DNA of 64,000 bases from Paraprevotella sp. (GCA_017937925.1 JAGBCQ010000012.1:1-64000), one strand, 5' to 3'; numbered from the stretch's first letter, positions 45,076-52,313 are shown. Notes: generated from the sequence alone by a model not told the origin. Made by a program: numbers and translations.

Positions 45076-46278
45076 TTACTTTACACCAATACCTGCAGGT
45101 TTCATCTCACAATAGCGGTCGAACCATTGTCGTTTCTCGGGAGTATCAATAGGGTCATACTCACTGATGATACAACCCGTCGAGAGGTCGTTGGCAAGAG
45201 CAAGGATGATTTCCGAAAGCTCGAGAGTCTCTTCCAACGGCTTACCATCGGGACAAAATATATTACGCTCTTTGATATGCTCGTAGCCATAAATTGCGCC
45301 CATAATATTGCCGCAAACGGAGCCCGTCGAGTCGCTATCACCGTCGTGGTTAACCGAGGCTATAATAGCATCCTCCACACTGTCGATATGGCGAATAGCC
45401 GAGTAGAGTGCAATAGCCCAAGTCTCCTCAGCAACCCAGCCTTCACCCAACTGACGGATAGCATCTGCATCTGAGGTATTGGAGTGAGCCAACTGCACAG
45501 CCTTGCTGGTCAGCTCCTTTAAGTATCGCTTGTCGGATTCGTATTTACTTTTATAGATACGATCGAGGAGATTCACAGTATCGGCAACAATGCCGTCAAT
45601 CTCCTCGCGAACCAGCTTTGGAGACATTGGGACAATTTTATATAGTAGCACCGTAAGTAGTGATGCAGGCAAGAAACCGAGTGGGTGCTTGTGGGTAACC
45701 TCTGCTATCTCACCACCAGCCTCAGCAAGTTCTTCGATAGAATAGCTATTTTCGTTTCTTGATGCATATCCTGCATCGAGTAGAGCCATAGGAGCAACAC
45801 GCATAATGCCACCGCAACCCTTACTGTTATTACGAACCTCTTCGCCTCTAAATAAGTTCTCACAAGCACTCAAACATGTATTACCCGGAGCACGAAGTTG
45901 TGCCATTTCGGGTAGGTCACGCAACCAAGTTGGATGCCAATCGTCAATTAGCATTTCGCGCTTCTTGCCTGTCTGGGTGTAGTACCAATCGAGGTATGCT
46001 ATATCGACATACTTTTCAGGACGACCACCAATGCCACGCATATATCCGCGAGTGAGCCCCATCAGCATACCATTCGCGGTAAAAAGCGTCATCTGTGTGT
46101 CATCGCTAATAAGCGCCTTGCCGTTATTATCAAGAGCAAACTTGGTGATGCCATTCTCTCCAAAGCGAGAAAGAATAGAGCGACGGCTCATAAACTCAAC
46201 CTCGTAGCCGAGTGCATCGCCCGCTGCACCTGCCATCAAGCAACCTCTGATTTTATCTTTTAATGCGTCTTGTTCCAT
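45076..46278 (-). CDS. ADP-ribosylglycohydrolase (DraG/ARH family)
   Basis: Removes ADP-ribose from proteins or nucleic acids, or hydrolyses related ADP-ribosyl compounds. 400 residues. Family marks: RGCLMAGAAGDALGYEVEF; SDDTQMTLF (58-66) for the first metal-binding Asp pair; CGGIMRVAPMAL; AIIASVNHDGDSDSTGSVCG for the second metal site. Its start lies 10 bp downstream of the small winged-helix gene. Its neighbours suggest repair or recycling of ADP-ribosylated targets. Confidence 0.92.
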   Translation of the reverse strand: MEQDALKDKIRGCLMAGAAGDALGYEVEFMSRRSILSRFGENGITKFALDNNGKALISDDTQMTLFTANGMLMGLTRGYMRGIGGRPEKYVDIAYLDWYYTQTGKKREMLIDDWHPTWLRDLPEMAQLRAPGNTCLSACENLFRGEEVRNNSKGCGGIMRVAPMALLDAGYASRNENSYSIEELAEAGGEIAEVTHKHPLGFLPASLLTVLLYKIVPMSPKLVREEIDGIVADTVNLLDRIYKSKYESDKRYLKELTSKAVQLAHSNTSDADAIRQLGEGWVAEETWAIALYSAIRHIDSVEDAIIASVNHDGDSDSTGSVCGNIMGAIYGYEHIKERNIFCPDGKPLEETLELSEIILALANDLSTGCIISEYDPIDTPEKRQWFDRYCEMKPAGIGVK

Positions 46279-46288
46279 TGTTTAATTA

Positions 46289-46525
46289 TCAAAATTCCAA
46301 TCTAAATCCTTTTTGTTTCAGTTCGGCATATTTCTCTGCATTGAAGCGATACTTGTTTGGAGTTCTGTTTGTGGCATTGGCCGGGCGTGGTTCTGCTTCT
46401 GAAAGTATGCCAAGTTTAAGCATCTTATTGTAGAAATTGCGACGGTCAAATTTTACCTCCAAAATTTGCTCATAGTTCGTTTGATAATATAGAGTGACAT
46501 ACTTTGTTAATCTATCATTCGCCAT
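46289..46525 (-). CDS. Stand-alone winged-helix protein like the NrtR C-terminal domain
   Basis: 78 residues from ATG 46525, overlapping the end of the NADAR-HAD gene by 11 bp. The sequence EVKFDRRNFYNKMLKLGIL and then PNKYRFNAEKYAELKQKGF resembles the DNA-binding winged helix that follows the Nudix domain in NrtR-type regulators of NAD metabolism. The Nudix (ligand-binding) part is absent, and no reading frame for it remains upstream, where the HAD domain is encoded instead. It could be a minimal DNA-binding repressor of this module, or a domain partner of the fusion protein encoded just upstream. Confidence 0.65.
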   Translation of the reverse strand: MANDRLTKYVTLYYQTNYEQILEVKFDRRNFYNKMLKLGILSEAEPRPANATNRTPNKYRFNAEKYAELKQKGFRLEF

Positions 46526-47486
46526 TAGGAAGGAGATAGTCAAGAACTGATTGCCAATCCGGAAACCTATCTGAACCAAATTGTATCCACTCGCCATCGA
46601 ACTCACTTGTTCCGTTCTTGCCTAGATCATCAATCAATATATCACCTTTGCACAGATGCTTGCAATGAGTGATCACCATTCGTTTGTGGAATACATCGTC
46701 TAAATAATGGGTTACCCACAACACCTTATCACTCCACGCTGACGGATTCTTCCATGGGGCTGTTGATAGTATGTAACAGTCGTAATATTCATTGAGACGG
46801 TGAACGGCTTCTATTGCTCCATACATTGGCAACATCTGCCCAAACAACCCCGGTATCTCATCATATCTGCTTTCATATTCTTTGAGCGTCTGTTCGTCTT
46901 GCTTCGCCAATGCAGATTCAAAATCAACCAAAACACCATCCATATCGAAATAGAGGCGTTTCTTGCGTTGCGGAGTTTCATTATTGTTTATATCATATGA
47001 ATCTCGCATTTCCGTGAGAACAGAACAAAACTCAGATTCAGTCAAGATTGTTTTGTATGGATTCTGTTCTCCCTGACTATGATACAACTTTATTCCACGA
47101 GTTGACATCAAAGCAATACGGAAACGCTCGTTCTGCTCAAACATTGCCTGATATGCTCTGCGTATCAGATTCCGAAACTCCTTGCTCTGACGGTTTATGG
47201 AAGAGCCCTTCCACCATACTATCTGATCCGTTTGCCAATGAGTCGATGTCATATTCTTGGCATTTTTACCTTTCATAGAGCATATTTGCCTTTGCTTACC
47301 CGTATCCTGATATTTCAACGACTGAAGGAATCCCTCCATACTCCCGCATAGCACACCGTCAAAACGGAATCCATTACTGCACAAGTTTGACAGGACATTG
47401 GCAGGATATGGGCTTTTGCTCCATATATCCAACGCCTTCCCTCGCCACACTTTCCATCTTATGTATAGGTTTCTGAGTTTCATCAT
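46515..47486 (-). CDS. NADAR-like domain fused to a 5'(3')-deoxyribonucleotidase-like HAD domain
   Basis: 323 residues. N-terminal part (about 30-165) resembles the NADAR/YbiA family: DGVLCGSMEGFLQSLKYQ with the conserved Glu51, MKGKNAKNMT, WWKGSSINRQSKEFRNLIRR, AMFEQNERFRIALMST. Members act on ADP-ribosyl or riboflavin-pathway N-glycosides. C-terminal part (about 176-323) is a HAD phosphatase: RLYFDMDGVLVDFE (Asp181, Asp183), YILSTAPWKN, ITHCKHLCKGDILIDD. Together they could split an N-glycosidic bond and then dephosphorylate the product. Two ATGs in a row (47486, 47483). The fusion is unusual to my knowledge. Confidence 0.72.
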   Translation of the reverse strand: MMKLRNLYIRWKVWRGKALDIWSKSPYPANVLSNLCSNGFRFDGVLCGSMEGFLQSLKYQDTGKQRQICSMKGKNAKNMTSTHWQTDQIVWWKGSSINRQSKEFRNLIRRAYQAMFEQNERFRIALMSTRGIKLYHSQGEQNPYKTILTESEFCSVLTEMRDSYDINNNETPQRKKRLYFDMDGVLVDFESALAKQDEQTLKEYESRYDEIPGLFGQMLPMYGAIEAVHRLNEYYDCYILSTAPWKNPSAWSDKVLWVTHYLDDVFHKRMVITHCKHLCKGDILIDDLGKNGTSEFDGEWIQFGSDRFPDWQSVLDYLLPNGE

Positions 47487-47571
47487 AGTTTCATTAAGTT
47501 CAATTTCTAATAGTAAAGTTACTACAATTTTATCATTTACTCCTCATTTTTCACAGGCATCTCATCAACAA

Positions 47572-47940
47572 TCATAGCCGTTTGCTCACCATCTGGATTA
47601 TAATACCAGCCCAACGAAGATACATCGCCGCCTTATCATCAGCCTGAGCTGCATATCGCAGTTGTATTTCATATTTATCCATCTCGTTCTCAGCATAACG
47701 AGAGTAAGTCTTCGCACGATCCAAGTCTCCGCGCTTAGTATAATAAGCGGCATCACGCTGATATTTCTCTGCTCTCTTTAGGTAGTATTCTGCGTTATCA
47801 CGATACCCGTCTGCCTTCTTCTGATAGTATTCAGCCTCACGTTGGTAGCTCTGAACTTTCATTACGTAGTAGTCGCTTTGGGCAGTTGTTATATCAACTG
47901 CTGCAACCATACATAGTAGTAATAAAAACAATCGCTTCAT
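47572..47940 (-). CDS. Small exported helical-repeat protein
   Basis: 122 residues from ATG 47940 with signal peptide (MKRLFLLLLCMVAAVDITTA). The mature part is made of repeats of about 14-15 residues built around YYxKxAxxY: YQREAEYYQKKADGYRDNAE; YYLKRAEKYQRDAAYYTKRG. They form long amphipathic helices. The segment KRGDLDRAKTYSRYAE resembles SDRGEFSDASDHLKSAK at the C-terminus of the metallopeptidase protein (48585-49643), suggesting a shared module. Its start codon lies inside a long inverted repeat (47930-47976). Confidence 0.65.
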   Translation of the reverse strand: MKRLFLLLLCMVAAVDITTAQSDYYVMKVQSYQREAEYYQKKADGYRDNAEYYLKRAEKYQRDAAYYTKRGDLDRAKTYSRYAENEMDKYEIQLRYAAQADDKAAMYLRWAGIIIQMVSKRL

Positions 47941-47976
47941 AGTTCTTTTTCTTATAAAGAGTTCTATGAAGCGATT
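47930..47976 (-). promoter_or_regulatory. Start-codon-sequestering hairpin
   Basis: AATCGCTTCATAG at 47930-47942 and CTATGAAGCGATT at 47964-47976 are perfect 13-bp complements around a 21-nt loop. In the minus-strand mRNA the 3' arm contains the ATG of the exported helical protein, so folding would hide the start codon while the A-rich loop holds the likely ribosome-binding region. This suggests translational control. Confidence 0.65.
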
Positions 47977-47996
47977 ATCTATCACTAAGAAATGGA

Positions 47997-48563
47997 CTAA
48001 TTTATAATCCTATCTCCTTTATTATTATATCTTTGTGATTTATTGTTTACTGTAACTTTTATAATATCGTTAGATTCGATATTTATATTATCACAATCAC
48101 ATGGGAAAATCCATTTAAAAATCTCTGTACTATACAGTCCCATTTTATTATTTTTGTCTGTTACAATAAATTCGTATTCTCTCCACCTATCTATTTTTGC
48201 ATACTGGGAGGGTAATAAAACCTTTCTGCTGAACGAAAAAGACTCTCCCCATTCACATAATCCAATATCACCGCTTGAATTACGAATTAAACGAAAATCA
48301 GAATAAGTATCTTCGATATCATACGCATTTTCCCTCAACCTTCTTAATTGACTTGCGTTTATGTAACATCTTAATGGAATCGTTAAAAACACAATTAAGA
48401 AGACAAATAAATAAACAAAATTTAAAATAGGAATAAATATCCACCACCAATCCTTTGACATTTCACGACTACCAAAAAAAATAAAATCAAACAACCCGAA
48501 CTTTTCATCAACATCATCACGTTCTAGAGCCTTGAAATCAATCCATTGTATTTTATTCTTCAT
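47997..48563 (-). CDS. Membrane-anchored WG-like repeat protein
   Basis: 188 residues. N-terminal cytosolic part, one or two TM helices (about 40-68; WWWIFIPILNFVYLFVFLIV), then a domain with two WG-type repeats: SSGDIGLCEWGESFSFSRKV and NNKMGLYSTEIFKWIFPC. It resembles in design the longer WG-repeat protein at the other end of the run (40299-41444). It lies 21 bp downstream of the metallopeptidase gene. Function unknown. Confidence 0.6.
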   Translation of the reverse strand: MKNKIQWIDFKALERDDVDEKFGLFDFIFFGSREMSKDWWWIFIPILNFVYLFVFLIVFLTIPLRCYINASQLRRLRENAYDIEDTYSDFRLIRNSSGDIGLCEWGESFSFSRKVLLPSQYAKIDRWREYEFIVTDKNNKMGLYSTEIFKWIFPCDCDNINIESNDIIKVTVNNKSQRYNNKGDRIIN

Positions 48564-48584
48564 ATTCTTTATATGTAATTATGT

Positions 48585-49643
48585 TTATTGAGTACACATT
48601 TTTGCACTTTTCAGATGATCACTAGCATCTGAAAACTCACCTCTATCAGAATGATATTGGGCTTGTTTCATATGCCATTCAGCATCATTGACAAAGCCTT
48701 TTAACTCATCAGGTTTAGTGTATTTCCACTTTAAGGCCTCACTTTTATATTCATTCGCTCGTTTTTGATGCATCTCTGCTTCATGGGCATGGTGCTGAGA
48801 ATCCGCATTATCCAACCCATGTTTTGCCATATAAGTATGATGACGAACTAGCCCCTCATGGTAACGTTGCTCCTTTTCTGCTTTTGCCATTCTTCGATTT
48901 ATCTCATCTTGGGTATATCCCTTGAAAGACTGACTATTTTCATCTATATCTGTATCAACGAAACCAATACTCCCTGTGCTTTCCGAAGAGCCATAGGCTA
49001 CAAAAACAGAGTCAGAATGTTCTGGACGAAGCGTTATTTGACCATCTGGTGCAAGGTCTGCTAAATCGGCATTGCCTGTAAAGTAATCAAGACAATCGCT
49101 AAATGTAGGTGCAACACCATGAGTAGCATAGTATTCTTGTGCAAACTTGTACCCTTCTTCAATTGAATCCACCCTATCAGCTCCGCCTGGGTGAGTATCA
49201 CTTACAGAAGTATCAGCTAATGAGTTTTCCATTTGTGACACATCAATACCATTCAATCCAGCTCGTACACCTGCCATAAAATCGCAGCACAACTCTTCCT
49301 GATGTGAATTAAAGCCCAAATGACTCATACCCTGCAATGCTCGATGTGCGCACTCGTGAGTCATTACAAGATCTAACCCCTCTTGTTCGGTAATACCCAT
49401 ACCCACTAGTTGTTCACGATTAAATATCAAGACATCGTCTATTGGCGAAATATCCATATTCGGGTATACACCTGTGGTCCAATCCTCGGCAATTGCCATA
49501 GGGTTGTCAATATTGAAGAAATCGCTTGCCTGCTGAACTGAGTTTACAATCATCTCATCAGTAAGCGTTTCACCATAGCTCATACGTACATCGTTGAACC
49601 AACTATCAGGTAACATGTCCTGTAATAAATCCATTAATGACAT
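48585..49643 (-). CDS. Putative zinc metallopeptidase with C-terminal helical repeats
   Basis: 352 residues, no signal peptide. The HExxH motif VMTHECAHRALQGM (His96, Glu97, His100), then HQEELCCDFMAGVRAG providing a possible third ligand (Glu or Asp, 116-121), and the SDTHPGGADRVDSI motif common downstream in such proteases. From about 240 the protein is charged, His-rich and helical (KEQRYHEGLVRHHTYMAKHG; HHAHEAEMHQKRANEY). The last 30 residues resemble the small exported helical protein. The natural substrate is unknown; small proteins of the same operon are candidates. Confidence 0.68.
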   Translation of the reverse strand: MSLMDLLQDMLPDSWFNDVRMSYGETLTDEMIVNSVQQASDFFNIDNPMAIAEDWTTGVYPNMDISPIDDVLIFNREQLVGMGITEQEGLDLVMTHECAHRALQGMSHLGFNSHQEELCCDFMAGVRAGLNGIDVSQMENSLADTSVSDTHPGGADRVDSIEEGYKFAQEYYATHGVAPTFSDCLDYFTGNADLADLAPDGQITLRPEHSDSVFVAYGSSESTGSIGFVDTDIDENSQSFKGYTQDEINRRMAKAEKEQRYHEGLVRHHTYMAKHGLDNADSQHHAHEAEMHQKRANEYKSEALKWKYTKPDELKGFVNDAEWHMKQAQYHSDRGEFSDASDHLKSAKMCTQ

Positions 49644-49704
49644 AGTTTTGTTGTTTAAGTTATACGTTTATTGATAAAGAGACTGAGAATCTATATTTCT
49701 ATCA

Positions 49705-49905
49705 CTATTCGTCCATTTTTGAGTATAACCAAAGACCACCCAAAATAATGGCACCAATAATGAGTATTATTAACATCGTGCTATCGCCATTATTGTAGTC
49801 GTCAACAGCCTCTCCGACAGTATCAATCATTCTTGCAGTTCTACTACCTTCACAAGACACAAGAGCAAATATGCTCAAAATGAATAAATAAAATTTTGTT
49901 TTCAT
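49705..49905 (-). CDS. Tiny lipoprotein with C-terminal membrane helix
   Basis: 66 residues: lipoprotein signal MKTKFYLFILSIFALVSC (lipobox LVSC), a short acidic linker (TVGEAVDDYNNGD), and a second hydrophobic helix MLIILIIGAIILGGLWLY. It overlaps the end of the radical SAM gene by 4 bp (ATGA), so translation is coupled. Having both a lipid anchor and a C-terminal helix is unusual and would tether both ends to membrane. It may be a target, immunity factor or effector of the radical SAM neighbour; not shown. Confidence 0.6.
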   Translation of the reverse strand: MKTKFYLFILSIFALVSCEGSRTARMIDTVGEAVDDYNNGDSTMLIILIIGAIILGGLWLYSKMDE

Positions 49906-50819
49906 CGAGAATTGTGTTTAATTATTTTATGATATTCTTTTGTAAGATATTTTAGTTCTGACTCACATGCAGGGCATGTACCTATACAAAATCCTTGATA
50001 TGTACAATCTGTCGTTTGATAATTTATATTATGTATTTGTGCAAAATCTGCTCTTATAGATTTCAGATAATTGCAAATCATCTTTCCGACATTAATGCTA
50101 TTTTCATCAGGGATTGAAGTTTTTGCCTTCGTTGTTAGATATGTCAATTGTTCGATATCATCAATCCCCATTTCTTGTATTATATTCATAGATTTCTGGA
50201 TATCTGTTTCTGAGTTAAATCCAGCTATAGAGGGAACTCGTATAATTATTTTGTTGGTATATCCTTTTGAGATAAAATATTGAAGATTGTTCAATACTAG
50301 TGTATTGTTAACTCCCGTATATGATTTGTAAATATAGGAGTTCATATCTTTTATATCTATGATGAATTTGTCAACGATTCCAATAATTGAATATAATTGT
50401 TTCTCTGAAACATTTAGACTGGTCTCAATTGTAATTTTCCAATTATCATTACATAGTATCTTAAAACGCCTAATAAAGTCTGCATGTTTCAATGGTTCGC
50501 CACCACCAAAACAAATACCCCCACCTGTCTGATTGAAATAAATTTCATCTTTTCGGATTTCTTTGTATAACATTTTAGGAGTATACCACCTCCATTCTTT
50601 ACCTGTAGTAATTGATTGCGGATTTAAACAGTATTTGCATCTTAAATTACACCCATGAAATCCTACTAAAGTAGTAACACCATCGCCATCACTCCCTATA
50701 CGTCTACGTTCAATTCCTATAAATGCTACAGCTCCAAAGAATTTAAAGATCCGATTCAGCTTTTTCCATTTAAAAACCGAATAAATTATATTTAATATTA
50801 CGATAATATAGTCCTTCAT
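49902..50819 (-). CDS. Radical SAM enzyme (activase-like) with extra C-terminal cysteine cluster
   Basis: 305 residues from ATG 50819 (an upstream TTG is less likely). Radical SAM motif CNLRCKYC (CX3CX2C; Cys57, 61, 64), the GGICFGGGEPLKH segment for SAM binding, and FIIDIKDMNSYIYKSYTG as in pyruvate formate-lyase activases. The C-terminus has four more cysteines with spacing CX5CX3CX2C (Cys272, 278, 282, 285), enough for an auxiliary Fe-S cluster as in peptide-modifying radical SAM enzymes. No glycyl-radical enzyme is encoded nearby; very small reading frames stand directly upstream, so peptide modification is plausible. Confidence 0.82.
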   Translation of the reverse strand: MKDYIIVILNIIYSVFKWKKLNRIFKFFGAVAFIGIERRRIGSDGDGVTTLVGFHGCNLRCKYCLNPQSITTGKEWRWYTPKMLYKEIRKDEIYFNQTGGGICFGGGEPLKHADFIRRFKILCNDNWKITIETSLNVSEKQLYSIIGIVDKFIIDIKDMNSYIYKSYTGVNNTLVLNNLQYFISKGYTNKIIIRVPSIAGFNSETDIQKSMNIIQEMGIDDIEQLTYLTTKAKTSIPDENSINVGKMICNYLKSIRADFAQIHNINYQTTDCTYQGFCIGTCPACESELKYLTKEYHKIIKHNSR

Positions 50820-50837
50820 GACCAATCAGTCAAATAA

Positions 50838-51071
50838 TTATCTTATTATATCATCAGATGGATCTGAAATAAACCCAGGTGTTATAGGCAATGGCATCGA
50901 AGAAAAATCAAATTTGTCGCTATTTCCCTTTAATAATATAAGAAGTTTTTCTAAATGTTTTTGTGAAAAATTACCTACATCGTTATTTAAAACCATTATG
51001 AGTTCACTTTTTTCATCTTTTGATAAATTGTTATCTTCAGATATAATAGAAATAAGTAATTCCTTATTCAT
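50838..51071 (-). CDS. Small LSxxEK-motif protein, possible radical SAM substrate
   Basis: 77 residues, 18 bp upstream of the radical SAM gene. The N-terminal helical part includes LSKDEKSELIMVLNND, which resembles LSKKEKDRIIELLEGE of the amphipathic protein at 52833-53048. The C-terminal 18 residues, PLPITPGFISDPSDDIIR, are proline-rich, unstructured-looking and quite unlike the rest, as a core peptide would be. No cysteines. It is either a RiPP-like precursor or a regulatory partner; both are inferences from position and composition. Confidence 0.55.
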   Translation of the reverse strand: MNKELLISIISEDNNLSKDEKSELIMVLNNDVGNFSQKHLEKLLILLKGNSDKFDFSSMPLPITPGFISDPSDDIIR

Positions 51072-51113
51072 AATTGTACTTTGAGTTATATATATGTTGC
51101 TATAAATGGGAGA

Positions 51114-51275
51114 TTAACCGATCCAATCTTTGATTTTTTGGATTAATGTTTTTGGTTCCTCTATTTCACCACCATAAGCCATCGATTTTTCATATAATTC
51201 AAAGAACTTCTTTCTTTCTTCTTCAGTAAGTCCTTTCTGTTTTTTTACAGATTCCTTTTTATCTTTTTTCTCCAT
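51114..51275 (-). CDS. Small charged protein of the same LTxxER-type family
   Basis: 53 residues from ATG 51275, four nucleotides after the stop of the preceding 37-codon frame. Lysine-rich N-terminus, then GLTEEERKKFFELYEKS, similar to PLTPSERERFDRMWRG in the protein at 52314-52622. It ends with an amphipathic helix TLIQKIKDWIG, like the KIK/GKWL ends of its longer relatives. It looks like a short form of the operon's small-protein family. Confidence 0.5.
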   Translation of the reverse strand: MEKKDKKESVKKQKGLTEEERKKFFELYEKSMAYGGEIEEPKTLIQKIKDWIG

Positions 51276-51279
51276 AATA

Positions 51280-51393
51280 TTAAATTGACAATTGAATAAT
51301 AAGTACAATAAAAGCAATCATTGAAAAACAACCACTTCCAGATGGTATCTCAGAGATACCATCTATTTTGCCACGCTGCTGATAAAATGCCAT
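51280..51393 (-). CDS. Possible 37-residue membrane peptide
   Basis: An ATG opens a frame for MAFYQQRGKIDGISEIPSGS, then G, C and a hydrophobic helix FSMIAFIVLIIQLSI. It ends 4 nt before the next gene, as tightly as the other genes of the run. Against it: the codons for DGISEIPS form a perfect 23-nt palindrome (51341-51363), so the sequence may be conserved as a DNA or RNA site instead. Confidence 0.35.
   Translation of the reverse strand: MAFYQQRGKIDGISEIPSGSGCFSMIAFIVLIIQLSI
51341..51363. promoter_or_regulatory. Perfect 23-bp palindrome
   Basis: GATGGTATCTC and GAGATACCATC are perfect complements around one central base. There is no T run on either side, so it is not an ordinary terminator. 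Candidate operator, RNA-processing hairpin or protein-binding site between the upstream membrane genes and the radical SAM block. Confidence 0.5.
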
Positions 51394-51443
51394 ATTCTCT
51401 AATCGATTTGTATAAATTCTATTCTAAAGAATAAATAGGAGTA

Positions 51444-51536
51444 TTATCCCAAGAGCCTATCAAAAAATGAACTTGGTTCTGCCTGATAGTACAATCCGGA
51501 ATTTCTAATATGATATAGTTTTCGAACTTTCCACAA
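51444..51536 (-). CDS. Doubtful 30-residue TTG-start frame
   Basis: TTG start with GGAGAG 7 nt upstream, reading MWKVRKLYHIRNSGLYYQAE and then PSSFFDRLLG. It fills the only sizeable gap (51394-51548) in this part of the run. A ribosome-binding-like site and a compact basic/aromatic peptide speak for it; small size and TTG start speak against. Confidence 0.2.
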   Translation of the reverse strand: MWKVRKLYHIRNSGLYYQAEPSSFFDRLLG

Positions 51537-51548
51537 TAAACATCTCTC

Positions 51549-51722
51549 CTATTTTGTAAAAGATTTTTCTTGATAGAAATAGTTCTCACAAGCCTTTATT
51601 AATATATTCTTCTCTTCACCAGATAAGATTGGAGTATTTGCAATATCATAGCCAACACCTCGCATTATTGTACTATAGCGTTCGAAATTTATTAAAGGAT
51701 ATTTATCCATATCTTTATTCAT
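51549..51722 (-). CDS. 57-residue small protein
   Basis: ATG 51722 overlaps the stop of the membrane protein gene by 4 bp (ATGA), so translation is coupled. Sequence: MNKDMDKYPLINFERYSTIM, a middle part, then ILSGEEKNILIKACENYF. The latter matches the LSxxEKxxx(I/L) helix of the other small proteins here, and KYPL recalls the MGKYPL/MGNYPL starts. One cysteine. Function unknown; likely a further family member. Confidence 0.5.
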   Translation of the reverse strand: MNKDMDKYPLINFERYSTIMRGVGYDIANTPILSGEEKNILIKACENYFYQEKSFTK

Positions 51723-52240
51723 TTATTAATGACAATAGCGAAAGTTGTTAACCAACCAATAATACAAAATACGGGTATTGCATATAATGAAATACCTTCT
51801 GATAAATACCTCGTTGTAGTTGAGATTTTATAATCTCCAAAATAACAATATTGTTCAGTTCCTTTTTTAAATACAATCGACTTTATAGGACCACTCCAAA
51901 CAGGAGGGTATTCTAAATAACTTCTTCCTTGAGATTTTTGATATCCGTTCCAAAAATATAATATCTTTTTAATTTTTAACTCACTTGTTCTATAAGTTAA
52001 GAATGCAATAATTGAAATTAACAAACCTAATATTACCAAATATATTAGTTTGTCTATTTCAACTGTAAACATTCCTCCGACAAGTAGAACTTGAATTCCC
52101 GTATGCCAGTTTTGTGAAGAATGCTGTCTTCCCAACTCATCTGCTATCATAAACCTTATCTCTTTATCGTAATATTCATATTTTGATAAGAATTCTTTGT
52201 CAAAATGCAGATTTGGGGTATATTCTTTACTCCGTTTCAT
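51719..52240 (-). CDS. Uncharacterised three-helix membrane protein
   Basis: 173 residues. Cytosolic N-terminus of about 48 residues (charged helix HFDKEFLSKYEYYDKEIRFM), two adjacent TM helices (about 50-82; IQVLLVGGMFTVEIDKLIYL then VILGLLISIIAFL), a soluble loop containing YPPVWSGPIKSIVFKKG, and a C-terminal TM helix (YAIPVFCIIGWLTTFAIVI). It may be the membrane partner of the operon's small amphipathic proteins, in the way immunity proteins are; not shown. Confidence 0.6.
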   Translation of the reverse strand: MKRSKEYTPNLHFDKEFLSKYEYYDKEIRFMIADELGRQHSSQNWHTGIQVLLVGGMFTVEIDKLIYLVILGLLISIIAFLTYRTSELKIKKILYFWNGYQKSQGRSYLEYPPVWSGPIKSIVFKKGTEQYCYFGDYKISTTTRYLSEGISLYAIPVFCIIGWLTTFAIVINK

Positions 52241-52313
52241 AAATTATGATTTTTATTGAGCAATAGGGATGCAGAGGTCTTAAATATAGACTAAGTGCAT
52301 CCCTATATTAAAA

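Noticed and set aside
51280..51722. Frameshifted single gene spanning the 57-, 30- and 37-residue frames
   Set aside because: Joining the frames gives no recognisable domain, and each has its own start near a ribosome-binding-like site or operon-typical overlap; small separate genes or non-coding spacer are simpler.
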